Assembly (NCBI GenBank): GCA_963835935.1
Contig: CAWIHK010000001.1
Span: 558,001-622,000, forward strand
Source: CAWIHK01 sp963835935
Lineage (GTDB): Bacteria; Bacteroidota; Ignavibacteria; UBA10030; CAVZMI01
Direction: 5' to 3'
DNA length: 64,000 nt
Position numbers and translations under genes: made by a program. The notes under the pieces are model-generated. The model was not told the DNA's origin. It made no database searches and saw only the letters and a program-made list of their open reading frames with translations. Below, in pieces: positions 25,017 to 33,441 of this stretch; the stretch's first letter is position 1; each line of letters starts with the position of its first letter.

Positions 25017-25403
25017 ATGGAACAAACCGACACAGTGAAACAGCCTATCAGCATACTGCTGGTAGATGACGAGGAGGTTTTGCGTACAACGCTGGCAACG
25101 GAGTTGACCAACGAGGGATTCCGTGTGAGTGAAGCGCCGGATGGTGATATCGCAATTGATTTGGTGAAAAAAGAAAAATTTGATGTAGTCCTCCTCGATA
25201 TTAAAATGCCTCGAGTCGATGGATTTGAGGTTCTGAAATTCGTGAAATCACAATCGCCTGAAACAAAGGTGATTATGCTGACGGCGTTCGGCGATATGCA
25301 AAACGCGATTAGATCGCTGAAACTGGGTGCAAGTGATTTTGCAAGTAAACCGTATGACTTTCTCGATCTTGTTGCAACCATCACGAGATCACTCGGCAAA
25401 TAG
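25017..25403 (+). CDS. Single-domain response regulator (CheY-like receiver)
   Basis: 128 residues, a stand-alone receiver domain. The acidic pair is in LLVDDEE (about 15-17), the phosphorylated Asp in VVLLDIKMP (about 60), Thr in VIMLTAFG and Lys in FASKPYD. There is no output domain, as with PilG/PilH/CheY-type regulators, and its position at the end of the pilus locus suggests control of pilus motors, although no histidine kinase gene is in the window. A 13-bp hairpin terminator follows, marking the end of this transcription unit. Confidence 0.92.
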   Translation: MEQTDTVKQPISILLVDDEEVLRTTLATELTNEGFRVSEAPDGDIAIDLVKKEKFDVVLLDIKMPRVDGFEVLKFVKSQSPETKVIMLTAFGDMQNAIRSLKLGASDFASKPYDFLDLVATITRSLGK

Positions 25404-25419
25404 AATTGCATTTAAAATG

Positions 25420-25451
25420 AAAAACGCCTTTGGAATCTCAAAGGCGTTTTT
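25420..25451. terminator. Bidirectional rho-independent terminator
   Basis: 13-bp stem (core AAAACGCCTTTG, 25421-25432, with CAAAGGCGTTTT, 25439-25450) and 6-base loop GAATCT, A tract left and T tract right. It separates the response regulator (plus) from hemL (minus), which converge here. Confidence 0.92.
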
Positions 25452-25472
25452 CAAATTTTTCATCCCGAAAAT

Positions 25473-26753
25473 TTAGAGTAAAGCTTTCTTAACTGCCTGA
25501 ATCGTTTTTTCGATGTCATCTTCCGAATGAGCCAACGATACAAACGCCGCTTCAAATTGTGAAGGTGGGAGATAAATGCCTTCTTCCAGCATCGCCCGGA
25601 AATATTTTGAAAATTCATCGGTGTTCGATTTCTTCGCAGAATTATAATCGACAACGTCATGTTCCGTAAAAAAAAGTGTGAACATAGAACCGGCGCGATT
25701 TAATTTTATCGGCAGTTCATGTGCATCGATTATATGTTGTATGCCATTTCCTAATAGCGCAGATTTATTTTCGAGTTCATGATAGATTGAGGGATCGTTC
25801 TCGATTAACGACAGCATTGCATTTCCTGCCGCCATCGCGAGCGGGTTGCCCGAAAGCGTGCCTGCCTGATACATCGGTCCGGACGGAGCGACAAGCTCCA
25901 TGATCTCCGATTTGCCGCCATAAGCGCCGACAGGTAATCCGCCACCGATAATTTTTCCGAGTGTAACCAGATCTCCATACACGCCATATAGTTCTTCTGC
26001 ACCGCCGAGAGCTAGACGAAATCCCGTCATTACTTCATCGATGATGAATACGATGCCATGATCTGTACATAATTTTCTCAAACCTTGTAAAAATCCTGTC
26101 CTTGGCAGGACACAACCCATGTTTCCGACAACCGGTTCGACTATGATCGCTGCGATTTGTTTCGGGTACTGAGAAAGTAATTCTTCTACGGAACCGAGAT
26201 CGTTAAACTTAGCCGTAAGTGTTCCTGATGCAATCGAAGCCGGGACGCCTGGACTGTCGGGGACACCCAGCGTCATGGCACCTGAACCTGCACGAATGAG
26301 GAATGAATCACCATGTCCATGATAACATCCTTCAAACTTGATGATCTTCTCTCGTTTGGAAAATGCACGTGCTAGTCGAATCGCACTCATGGTTGCTTCT
26401 GTTCCGGAGTTTACCATGCGAACCATTTCAATCCAGGGCATGCACGAAGTGATTCGTTCTGCTAATTGTATCTCGAGTTCTGTTGGAGCGCCGTAACTTG
26501 TGCCGTTGTCTGCGGCTTGTTTGATAGCATCGAGAATGGTAGGATGCGCATGGCCGAGGATCATCGGTCCCCAAGAGCCAACGTAATCTATAAACTCGTT
26601 CCCATCTGCATCCCATAACTTTGAGCCGCAGGCTTTTTTTATAAAAAGTGGATTGCGACCAACAGATTTGAAGGCTCGCACCGGGGAATTTACACCTCCC
26701 GGAATTATCTCTTTCGCGCGTTCAAATAATGCATCGGATATTGTTGTATTCAT
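25473..26753 (-). CDS. hemL: Glutamate-1-semialdehyde 2,1-aminomutase (HemL)
   Basis: 426 residues from the ATG at 26751-26753 (a TTG seven codons earlier is less likely). PLP enzyme of the fold-I aminotransferase family that turns glutamate-1-semialdehyde into 5-aminolevulinate, second step of the C5 route. Marks: IPGGVNSPVRAF, NSGTEATMSAIRLAR, CYHGHGD, IIDEVMTGFR, and the cofactor lysine in TLGKIIGGGLPVGAYGG (about 266). It ends a minus-strand run fumarase-gltA-hemB-hemL, separated from hemB by about 105 bases. Confidence 0.97.
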   Translation of the reverse strand: MNTTISDALFERAKEIIPGGVNSPVRAFKSVGRNPLFIKKACGSKLWDADGNEFIDYVGSWGPMILGHAHPTILDAIKQAADNGTSYGAPTELEIQLAERITSCMPWIEMVRMVNSGTEATMSAIRLARAFSKREKIIKFEGCYHGHGDSFLIRAGSGAMTLGVPDSPGVPASIASGTLTAKFNDLGSVEELLSQYPKQIAAIIVEPVVGNMGCVLPRTGFLQGLRKLCTDHGIVFIIDEVMTGFRLALGGAEELYGVYGDLVTLGKIIGGGLPVGAYGGKSEIMELVAPSGPMYQAGTLSGNPLAMAAGNAMLSLIENDPSIYHELENKSALLGNGIQHIIDAHELPIKLNRAGSMFTLFFTEHDVVDYNSAKKSNTDEFSKYFRAMLEEGIYLPPSQFEAAFVSLAHSEDDIEKTIQAVKKALL

Positions 26754-26860
26754 GCAAGTTTTTCTAATCGACAATCATCTTAATGAAGATCGTATAAATT
26801 TCTCGGATGCCGAGATTAGTTTTACAATTAAGACGGACAATCGCACCATGAGGATACAAT

Positions 26861-27844
26861 TTATTGTAATAATTTTGCCGCTTCTTTTGCGAAATAAGTA
26901 AGAATGATGTCTGCTCCTGCTCTTTTAATGCTCGTCAGGACTTCCATCATCACACGCGGCTCGTCAATCCATCCCATTTTCCCTGCGGCCTTGATCATGG
27001 AATATTCGCCGCTGACGTTATATGCGGCAGTGGGAATCTTGAATGTTTCTTTCACGCGATGAATCACATCAAGATATGATAATGCCGGTTTCACCATTAC
27101 AAGATCAGCGCCTTCTGCAATATCAAGTTCGACTTCACGCAATGCTTCATCACTGTTTGCCGGATCCATTTGATGCGAACGCCGATCTCCGAATTTCGGC
27201 GTGCTCTCTGCCGCTTCGCGAAATGGCCCGTAAAAACCGGATGCATACTTTGCTGCATACGACATGATCGGTATGTTGATGAAATTATTCTCATCCAGAA
27301 TTTTTCGGATTGCTCCAACTCTTCCATCCATCATGTCGGAAGGAGCAATCATATCGGCGCCCGCTTGAGCATGGCTTAACGCTTCCTTTTGAAGAAGGAC
27401 GAGGGTTTCATCATTCATAATTTCATCACCACGAACAATGCCACAATGGCCGTGAGAAGTGTATTCGCATAAACAAACATCCGTGATAATATATAGTTGA
27501 GGTACTTCCTGCTTCAGAGATTTAATTGCACGCTGAACGATCCCGTCGCTTGAATACGCTTCTGATCCGACTTCATCTTTATGTTCTGGAATACCGAAGA
27601 GAATAACGGCTGGAATGCCAAGGGAAAATACTTCTTTACACTCCTTCACCAGTTCATCAACCGACAGTTGGAAAACACCCGGCATTGCTCCCACTTCCTT
27701 CCGGATTCCTGTTCCATGTCGAACGAATAAAGGATAGATAAAATCGTTCGGCGATAGTTCAGTTTCCCGAACCATAGACCGCAAGATTGCCGACATACGC
27801 AGCCGGCGTAATCGTACAGTGGGAAATTCTGCGCTTTTCATCAT
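26861..27844 (-). CDS. hemB: Delta-aminolevulinic acid dehydratase (porphobilinogen synthase)
   Basis: 327 residues. Condenses two 5-aminolevulinates to porphobilinogen. The motif DVCLCEYTSHGHCG (about 119-132) keeps the three cysteines of the zinc-dependent type of the enzyme, unlike the Asp-rich magnesium type. The two active-site lysines are in SYAAKYASGFYGPFREA and LVMVKPALSYLDVI. ATGA overlap with the gltA stop, so the genes are translationally coupled. Confidence 0.97.
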   Translation of the reverse strand: MMKSAEFPTVRLRRLRMSAILRSMVRETELSPNDFIYPLFVRHGTGIRKEVGAMPGVFQLSVDELVKECKEVFSLGIPAVILFGIPEHKDEVGSEAYSSDGIVQRAIKSLKQEVPQLYIITDVCLCEYTSHGHCGIVRGDEIMNDETLVLLQKEALSHAQAGADMIAPSDMMDGRVGAIRKILDENNFINIPIMSYAAKYASGFYGPFREAAESTPKFGDRRSHQMDPANSDEALREVELDIAEGADLVMVKPALSYLDVIHRVKETFKIPTAAYNVSGEYSMIKAAGKMGWIDEPRVMMEVLTSIKRAGADIILTYFAKEAAKLLQ

Positions 27845-29127
27845 CTCTTATCCATCGGAACAAAATCACGCTGGCTGTATCCGAGAAAGACTTGCCGCGG
27901 CCGCGCGATCTTTTGATCGGAATCCTGAATCATCTCAAGCCATTGTGCGAGCCATCCGGATGTTCGTGCGATGGCGAACAGAAGTGTAAACATCGATGTC
28001 GGAAAACCCATTGCTTGATAAATCAACCCTGAATAGAAATCGACATTCGGATATAATTTTCGTTTCACAAAATATTCATCTTCGAGTGCGATTTTTTCAA
28101 GCTCAATTGCCATATCGAGCAGCGGATTCTTCCCTGTCACTTCAAAAACTTGATCCGCCATCTTCTTGATTATTTTTGCCCGCGGGTCATAATTTTTGTA
28201 AACGCGGTGGCCGAATCCCATCAACCGGCCTTTTCCTTCTTTCACGTCTTTGATGAATGCGGGAATTTTATTCTTCGAACCAATCTGATTCAACATGTGC
28301 AGTACTTCTTCGTTAGCCCCGCCGTGCAATGGACCATATAGCGCTCCCATTGCCGCTGTGAGAGAGCAATATGGATCGGCGTGTGAACTGCCTACACCGC
28401 GCATAGTACTTGTGCTGCAATTTTGTTCGTGATCGGCATGGAGGATGAAGAGAACATCGAGTGCGCGTGTCAGTATCGGGTTCGGTTTATACTTCAATTC
28501 TGTCATCTTAAAAAGTATGCCCAGAAAATTTTCCACATAATTCAGATCGTGGTCCGGATACACATAAGGAAATCCCAACGAATGACGAAAAGCGAATCCT
28601 GCCAATGTCGGCATTTTTGCAATGAGGCGTTTCACCTGCAGCATTCTGTTTGCGGAATCGCCGATATTCTTAGCTTCAGGATAGAAGGTCGACATGGCTG
28701 CAACGGCTGCCATCACCATTCCCATCGGATGAGCGTCATAATGAAATCCATCCAGAAATTTCTTCATGTTCTCATTTGTAAAAGAATGAATTTGAATTTC
28801 TTTCGTCCAATCGGTGAGTTGAGTTTTGTTAGGGAGTTCACCGAAAATGAGTAAATACGCGACTTCAAGAAATGAACTTTGTTCCGCAAGTTGTTCAATC
28901 GGGTAACCGCGATATTGCAGAATACCTTTGTCTCCATCTATGTAAGTGATTCTACTCTTGCATGATGCAGTGTTCATAAATGCAGGATCGTACGTCATCA
29001 TTCCAAAATCGTCAGGGTTAACCTTGATTTGCCGAAGATCCATGGCGCGGATTGTATCGTTCTCGATTTGAAGTTCGTACTGTTTTCCGGTTCTGTTGTC
29101 GGTGATGGTTATTGTATTTTTATTCAT
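27841..29127 (-). CDS. gltA: Citrate synthase
   Basis: 428 residues, the length of the type II (hexameric, NADH-sensitive class) bacterial enzymes. Makes citrate from oxaloacetate and acetyl-CoA. Catalytic motifs: the His in GSSHADPYCS, the His in GFGHRVYKNYDPRAKI and the Asp in NVDFYSGLIYQAMG. The N-terminal extension of about 50 residues (ITDNRTGKQYELQI...) is typical of type II. Lies between fumarase, 15 bases upstream, and hemB, with which it overlaps by ATGA. Confidence 0.97.
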   Translation of the reverse strand: MNKNTITITDNRTGKQYELQIENDTIRAMDLRQIKVNPDDFGMMTYDPAFMNTASCKSRITYIDGDKGILQYRGYPIEQLAEQSSFLEVAYLLIFGELPNKTQLTDWTKEIQIHSFTNENMKKFLDGFHYDAHPMGMVMAAVAAMSTFYPEAKNIGDSANRMLQVKRLIAKMPTLAGFAFRHSLGFPYVYPDHDLNYVENFLGILFKMTELKYKPNPILTRALDVLFILHADHEQNCSTSTMRGVGSSHADPYCSLTAAMGALYGPLHGGANEEVLHMLNQIGSKNKIPAFIKDVKEGKGRLMGFGHRVYKNYDPRAKIIKKMADQVFEVTGKNPLLDMAIELEKIALEDEYFVKRKLYPNVDFYSGLIYQAMGFPTSMFTLLFAIARTSGWLAQWLEMIQDSDQKIARPRQVFLGYSQRDFVPMDKR

Positions 29128-29142
29128 TGGCGTGTCCCTTTG

Positions 29143-30675
29143 TTATTTTACAAATACAGCTTCCTTGGCTTTATATAATTCGCCAGCAGATGCATGTTCA
29201 ACATCTGCGTGGAGACTATTTCCATGAGCATCCATTGTAACGATAACTGGAAAATTTTTAACTCGAATGTGCCACATAGCTTCCGGTATTCCCAGTTCTA
29301 ACAGATCGACTCCTTCAACATTAGTCATGCATTCGGCATAGTATTGTGCTGCTCCGCCGATTGCGTTCAAATATACTGCGCCGTATTCTTTAAGTGCCGC
29401 TAAAGTTTTATCGCCCATACCGCCTTTGCCGATCACTGCGCGAATTCCGAACTTGCGGATGATTTCGGCTTGATACGGTTCCTCCCGGTAGCTTGTAGTC
29501 GGGCCTGCGGCTTTCATAATCCATTTTCCATTTACATCTTTTAACGCAACCGGACCGCAATGATAGAGCGCTTGTCCGTGAAGATCGATCGGCGAATCAT
29601 GATTCATCAAATAAGTATGCAACGCATCTCGGCCTGTATGAATGATGCCGTTCAATAAAACACTGTCGCCGACTTTCAGAGATAGAATCTGTTCTTCTGA
29701 AATCGGAGTCGTTAAAATAATTTCGCGACCAGTCAACGGAATTTTTTCTTGCGCCGCCAATTTTTTAATCGGGGCTTCTTCACGATAAAGCCAGCGTTTA
29801 ATTGCGCCTGTCCGCGCATCGAGGATCACGCCAAGCCGCCGGAATGCCCAGCAGTCGTATGCGACCGAAATAAAATAACTCGCCGGCAGTCTGTTAATCG
29901 ATGCGATTTTACATCCGATCAAAGTGACTGATCCTCCAAATCCCATAGTGCCGATACCGAGTTTGTTGGATTCACGCACGATATATTCTTCCAATTCGGC
30001 GAGCTGCGGATTCGAATTTATGTCGTCGAGCGAGCGGAGAAGTTGTTGTTTTGCGATCTCATATCCTGTGGTTCGATCGCCTCCGACACAAACGCCGATT
30101 GCTCCGATGCTACAGCCATGTCCCTGCGCTTGCCACACGGCGTGAAGAATGCACTTTCGGACACCGTCGAGTGTTCGCTCAGCATTCCCCAGTTGAGGCA
30201 ACTCCATCGGCAATGAATATTGGATATTTTTATTTTCGCATCCGCCGCCTTTGAGAATCAACTTCACTTCAATTTCTTCCGTATTTTCCCATTGGTCGAA
30301 ATGGAACGAAGGAGTTCCAGGTCCGAGATTGTCGCCTGTATTTTTTCCGGTCAGTGAATCGACCGAATTCTGTCGAAGCTTACCACTTTTTGTAGTATCT
30401 GCAATTGCTTCCCGAATTCTTTCTTTCATTACCAATTGGTTCGAACCAATCGGTGTGTGTATGTAAAATGTCGGCCAGCCTGTATCCTGACAAATCGGGC
30501 CGACATTGTCGCACGCCATGTCGATATTCTTTGCTATCATTCCAAGCGCCATCGAAGAGCGTGTATCGGGAACTTCAACCTCAGCGGCACGAAGAATCGC
30601 CCGACGGACATCGGCAGGCATATTTGTCGATGTCTCGGTGATGAGTTGAATCATGCTGTCTTTGAAGTAATCCAT
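29143..30675 (-). CDS. Class I fumarate hydratase, fused alpha-beta type, [4Fe-4S]
   Basis: 510 residues from the ATG at 30673-30675, which has AGGGAT 5 bases before it; ATG 30702 and GTG 30720 are longer alternatives but lie in or beyond a perfect hairpin. Interconverts fumarate and malate. The alpha half shows cluster cysteines in PICQDTGWPTF, GGGCENKN and IGVCVGGDR; the beta half (from about 330) shows GREIILTTPISEEQI, NGIIHTGRDALH, GPTTSYREEP and the lysine/glycine-rich VIGKGGMGDKT. The oxygen-sensitive iron cofactor fits a microaerobic or anaerobic lifestyle. First gene of the fum-gltA-hemB-hemL run. Confidence 0.93.
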   Translation of the reverse strand: MDYFKDSMIQLITETSTNMPADVRRAILRAAEVEVPDTRSSMALGMIAKNIDMACDNVGPICQDTGWPTFYIHTPIGSNQLVMKERIREAIADTTKSGKLRQNSVDSLTGKNTGDNLGPGTPSFHFDQWENTEEIEVKLILKGGGCENKNIQYSLPMELPQLGNAERTLDGVRKCILHAVWQAQGHGCSIGAIGVCVGGDRTTGYEIAKQQLLRSLDDINSNPQLAELEEYIVRESNKLGIGTMGFGGSVTLIGCKIASINRLPASYFISVAYDCWAFRRLGVILDARTGAIKRWLYREEAPIKKLAAQEKIPLTGREIILTTPISEEQILSLKVGDSVLLNGIIHTGRDALHTYLMNHDSPIDLHGQALYHCGPVALKDVNGKWIMKAAGPTTSYREEPYQAEIIRKFGIRAVIGKGGMGDKTLAALKEYGAVYLNAIGGAAQYYAECMTNVEGVDLLELGIPEAMWHIRVKNFPVIVTMDAHGNSLHADVEHASAGELYKAKEAVFVK

Positions 30676-30686
30676 AAAATCCCTAT

Positions 30687-30714
30687 GGTCTACGACTCGC
30701 ATAGGTCGTAGACC
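30687..30714. promoter_or_regulatory. 10-bp perfect hairpin in the fumarase leader
   Basis: GGTCTACGAC (30687-30696) and GTCGTAGACC (30705-30714) flank an 8-base loop that includes the upstream in-frame ATG. If transcribed it would occlude that start and leave the ATG at 30675 free, so it supports the shorter reading and could modulate fumarase translation or be an operator. Confidence 0.5.
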
Positions 30715-30826
30715 CTTCACCTCAATACAAAATACTAAATATAGAAAAAAAATATCTCAATACAATATTTATCCCAAATTTGTCATTAGGAAAAAAATAT
30801 TTTAAGATTCTGAAGCTTTCTCATAT

Positions 30827-30946
30827 GGTCGGTTCGATACGTCCCTTTTTTATGGCGATTTGAAGGACTACTCACCGACCGTGCTGATAAGCCGGTGGTT
30901 GAGTAATCCAAATCTGAAAATCAGATTTGGATGTATCGAAACCAAC
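30827..30946. repeat. Structured REP/BIME-like repeat, locus 1 (two inverted hairpin units)
   Basis: Unit A: stem GGTCGGT (30827-30833) with ACCGACC (30874-30880), inside it TCGATAC, a short GTCC/GGAC stem and TACTC. Unit B: stem GGTGGTT (30894-30900) with AACCAAC (30940-30946, one mismatch), inside it GAGTA, a perfect 12-bp stem (30906-30917 with 30921-30932) and GTATCGA. Unit A is the reverse complement of unit B in its conserved words. The same plan occurs at 43756-43989. It lies between hemG and fumarase. Confidence 0.7.
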
Positions 30947-30982
30947 ATGGTGATGGTTAATGCTTTATGAATTAATGAGTTA

Positions 30983-31003
30983 TTCTAATGACGGCCATTA
31001 GAA
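30983..31003 (-). terminator. Possible weak terminator hairpin after hemG
   Basis: TTCTAATG (30983-30990) pairs with CATTAGAA (30996-31003), 5-base loop, 28 bases after the hemG stop on the minus strand. No long T tract follows, so it is a weak candidate for the end of the hem operon. The rest of the 310-base gap is the repeat described separately. Confidence 0.35.
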
Positions 31004-31030
31004 AATTCTCTAATGACAAATCTGGGTTTA

Positions 31031-32440
31031 TTATGGCTTATAACGTGTCAAATGGCTAATAACATGTCCGAAGGTTTTCTCAGCATTTGCCACACAATCA
31101 CTAACAGAAATTCCGCCTCGAAAATTGCTGCAAATAAATAATCCTGGAATATCACGCTCCATTACGGTTATTGCATCGAGAATATTCTGATAGCCGATGT
31201 TGTACTGCGGAATGGCATGCTTCCACTGATGAATACGGATGAAGACGGGAGGAACGGTGATTCCCATTATCGATTTGAGTTCTTCGCGGACCAATTCGAT
31301 CAATGCTTCATCACTCACATCCAACACCTCTGGTTGACGGGATCCGCCGACAAAAGTAGTGAGCGCAGAATGCTCTTTGGGTGCCCGATCCGGGAAGATT
31401 GCAGAAGACCAAATTGTACCCAGAATTTTCCGCTTTTCCTTTGCAGGAATGAGGAACCCGAATCCATCGAGCGGACGCGGAATGTTTTTCGTTTTATATC
31501 CAAAAAATATTTCGGCTACAGGAGGGTAATAAATTGTCCGTAGGAGTTGTGCCAAATCTGGATGCACAGTACGCAGCAATTCGGCTGAAGCAGAAGCCGG
31601 CGCCGAAAGCACGACAGATGTTGCGGTAACAGCGCCAATTTCGTTTTCTCCGCGGGAATAATGAACAAGAAAATATGGAGGATCGACATCACGATGTAAT
31701 TCAATATTTGTGACTTGAGCGCCAAGAAGGACGCGATCTCCGAGTTTATGTGAGATTGTCGCGGGCAATGTCTCCATTCCGTGTTTGAAAGAAAACATTC
31801 GAGCACGGTCTTTCGCTATTTCATCGCGTTGTTTTCGTTCTTTCCTTCCCTTAACCATTCCCTTGATCAATCCGCCGTATTTTTCTTCCAATGCATATAA
31901 TTTTGGGAACGCAGTGCGAACACTCAACTGTTCCGGGTTTCCGGCGAAAACTCCGGCAACAAATGGATTTATTGCATAATCAAGAAATTCTCTGCCAAGC
32001 CGGCGTTCTACAAATTCCGCTATTGTCTCTTCTTTAGTCCCGCGGTCGATGAAAGGTTCTTTCATCAATCGAAGTTTTGCTTGAGGGGAAAAAAGTTTTG
32101 TGCGAAGAAAAGAAACCGGCCCCATCGGAAGCGAGTGGAGAACGCCATCGCGGAGGATATATCGATTATCAGCTTCTGCATTTGCGTATACCACTTCCTG
32201 TGAAAGTTCGAGTTCATCAAAAAGTTTGTGAAATAACGATGATGTCAAGAGTGCACTGTTCGGGCCTGTTTCAACGAGCCAACCGTCTTCTTGAACGGTT
32301 TGCATGGTTCCGCCGGGGCGGTCTTTTTTTTCAAGAACAATTACATCGGTGCCGCTTTTGGAAAGCCACCATGCGGTAGTCAATCCGGAAATTCCGCCGC
32401 CGACGATCACGACATCATGATATGAATGGACAATACTCAT
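31031..32440 (-). CDS. hemG: Protoporphyrinogen oxidase (HemG/HemY type, FAD-dependent)
   Basis: 469 residues. The N-terminal dinucleotide-binding motif VVIVGGGISGLTTAWWL (about 10-26) and VIVLEKKDRPGGTMQT are typical of HemY-type flavoenzymes, which oxidise protoporphyrinogen IX with oxygen. Later marks: LVETGPNSAL, FAGNPEQLSVRTAFPKLY, LFICSNFRGGISVSDCV. ATGA overlap with the hemH stop. Being oxygen-dependent, it contrasts with the oxygen-independent HemN two genes upstream. Confidence 0.92.
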   Translation of the reverse strand: MSIVHSYHDVVIVGGGISGLTTAWWLSKSGTDVIVLEKKDRPGGTMQTVQEDGWLVETGPNSALLTSSLFHKLFDELELSQEVVYANAEADNRYILRDGVLHSLPMGPVSFLRTKLFSPQAKLRLMKEPFIDRGTKEETIAEFVERRLGREFLDYAINPFVAGVFAGNPEQLSVRTAFPKLYALEEKYGGLIKGMVKGRKERKQRDEIAKDRARMFSFKHGMETLPATISHKLGDRVLLGAQVTNIELHRDVDPPYFLVHYSRGENEIGAVTATSVVLSAPASASAELLRTVHPDLAQLLRTIYYPPVAEIFFGYKTKNIPRPLDGFGFLIPAKEKRKILGTIWSSAIFPDRAPKEHSALTTFVGGSRQPEVLDVSDEALIELVREELKSIMGITVPPVFIRIHQWKHAIPQYNIGYQNILDAITVMERDIPGLFICSNFRGGISVSDCVANAEKTFGHVISHLTRYKP

Positions 32441-33441
32441 GGTTTAATAAATTGCGCTTGAGTGATTTGATTGAGAACTAATTCTTTCAAAGCCGAGATA
32501 AAAGTTTGTGAAGTATTCAAACCTTTGATGACTTCGAATTGTCGGATGCCGTTTTGTTCAGCGTGCGTACGCGCTTCAATATTCAATTCATATAATGTTT
32601 CGATATGATCGGACACGAATGAAATCGGTACGACAAGTAAATTCCGTATTCCTTTTCGAGCGAGATGCCGAATTGTGTCTGTCGTAAACGGTTCAACCCA
32701 TCGCTGTGGGCCCATCCGGCTTTGAAAACTGAGCGTAGATTGTAAACCGAAATTTCCGGTTTCAAGAATTGCCTGCTTTGTTTTTTCGATCTGGAATTTG
32801 TACGGATCTCCCGCTTTGACTAATTTGAGCGGCGTGCCGTGTGCACTGAACAAGACATGAACAGAATTCCTTTCATTTTCTGGAAAGCGGATAAGTGATT
32901 CCTGAATCCGTTCAACAATTGCTTTTATGTATGTTGGATGTGTCGGATACTCATTGATGAGAGAAGTGCGAAAAGTCACCGTCGACGATTCAATTTGTCT
33001 TTTCCATTCGTTTACGCTCGAACCTGTGGTGGAAATTGAAAATTGAGGATAGAGTGGAAGAAGAATGATTTTTGAAATATTTTCTTTCTGCAGTTGCCGA
33101 ATTACATCTTGTGTCGAAGGGTTACAATATCGCATCGCCACGAAGACGTGAAATGAACCGTGGGCTTGAAGTTCTCGCTCCAATGCGTCGGCTTGCCGCA
33201 TTGTTATTTCACCGATGGGAGATTTTCCGCCGATGAGTGAGTAATGTTGGGCAACAGGTGCAGTTCGTTTTTTTGAAATGAACCGTGCAAGTTGTTTTCG
33301 CACCAGAAAGCTCAGAGGGAAATTTATGATGTCGGGGTCGTTGAAGAGATTAAAAAGAAAAGGTTCGATTGCGGACAAGGAATCCGGTCCGCCAAGCTGA
33401 AACAACACGACTCCGATTTTTTCGTTCGAGTTTTTTATCAT
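32437..33441 (-). CDS. hemH: Ferrochelatase
   Basis: 334 residues from the ATG at 33439-33441, which overlaps the hemN stop as ATGA; a longer reading to 33501 would run 60 bases into hemN. Inserts Fe(II) into protoporphyrin IX. Recognisable parts: GVVLFQLGGPDSLSAIEPFLFNLFNDPDII, AMRYCNPS, LLPLYPQFS, VLFSAHGTPL (catalytic His), SFQSRMGPQRWVEPFT, VVPISFVSDHIETLYELNIE. No C-terminal iron-sulfur cysteines are seen. Coupled to hemG downstream by ATGA. Confidence 0.96.
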   Translation of the reverse strand: MIKNSNEKIGVVLFQLGGPDSLSAIEPFLFNLFNDPDIINFPLSFLVRKQLARFISKKRTAPVAQHYSLIGGKSPIGEITMRQADALERELQAHGSFHVFVAMRYCNPSTQDVIRQLQKENISKIILLPLYPQFSISTTGSSVNEWKRQIESSTVTFRTSLINEYPTHPTYIKAIVERIQESLIRFPENERNSVHVLFSAHGTPLKLVKAGDPYKFQIEKTKQAILETGNFGLQSTLSFQSRMGPQRWVEPFTTDTIRHLARKGIRNLLVVPISFVSDHIETLYELNIEARTHAEQNGIRQFEVIKGLNTSQTFISALKELVLNQITQAQFIKP

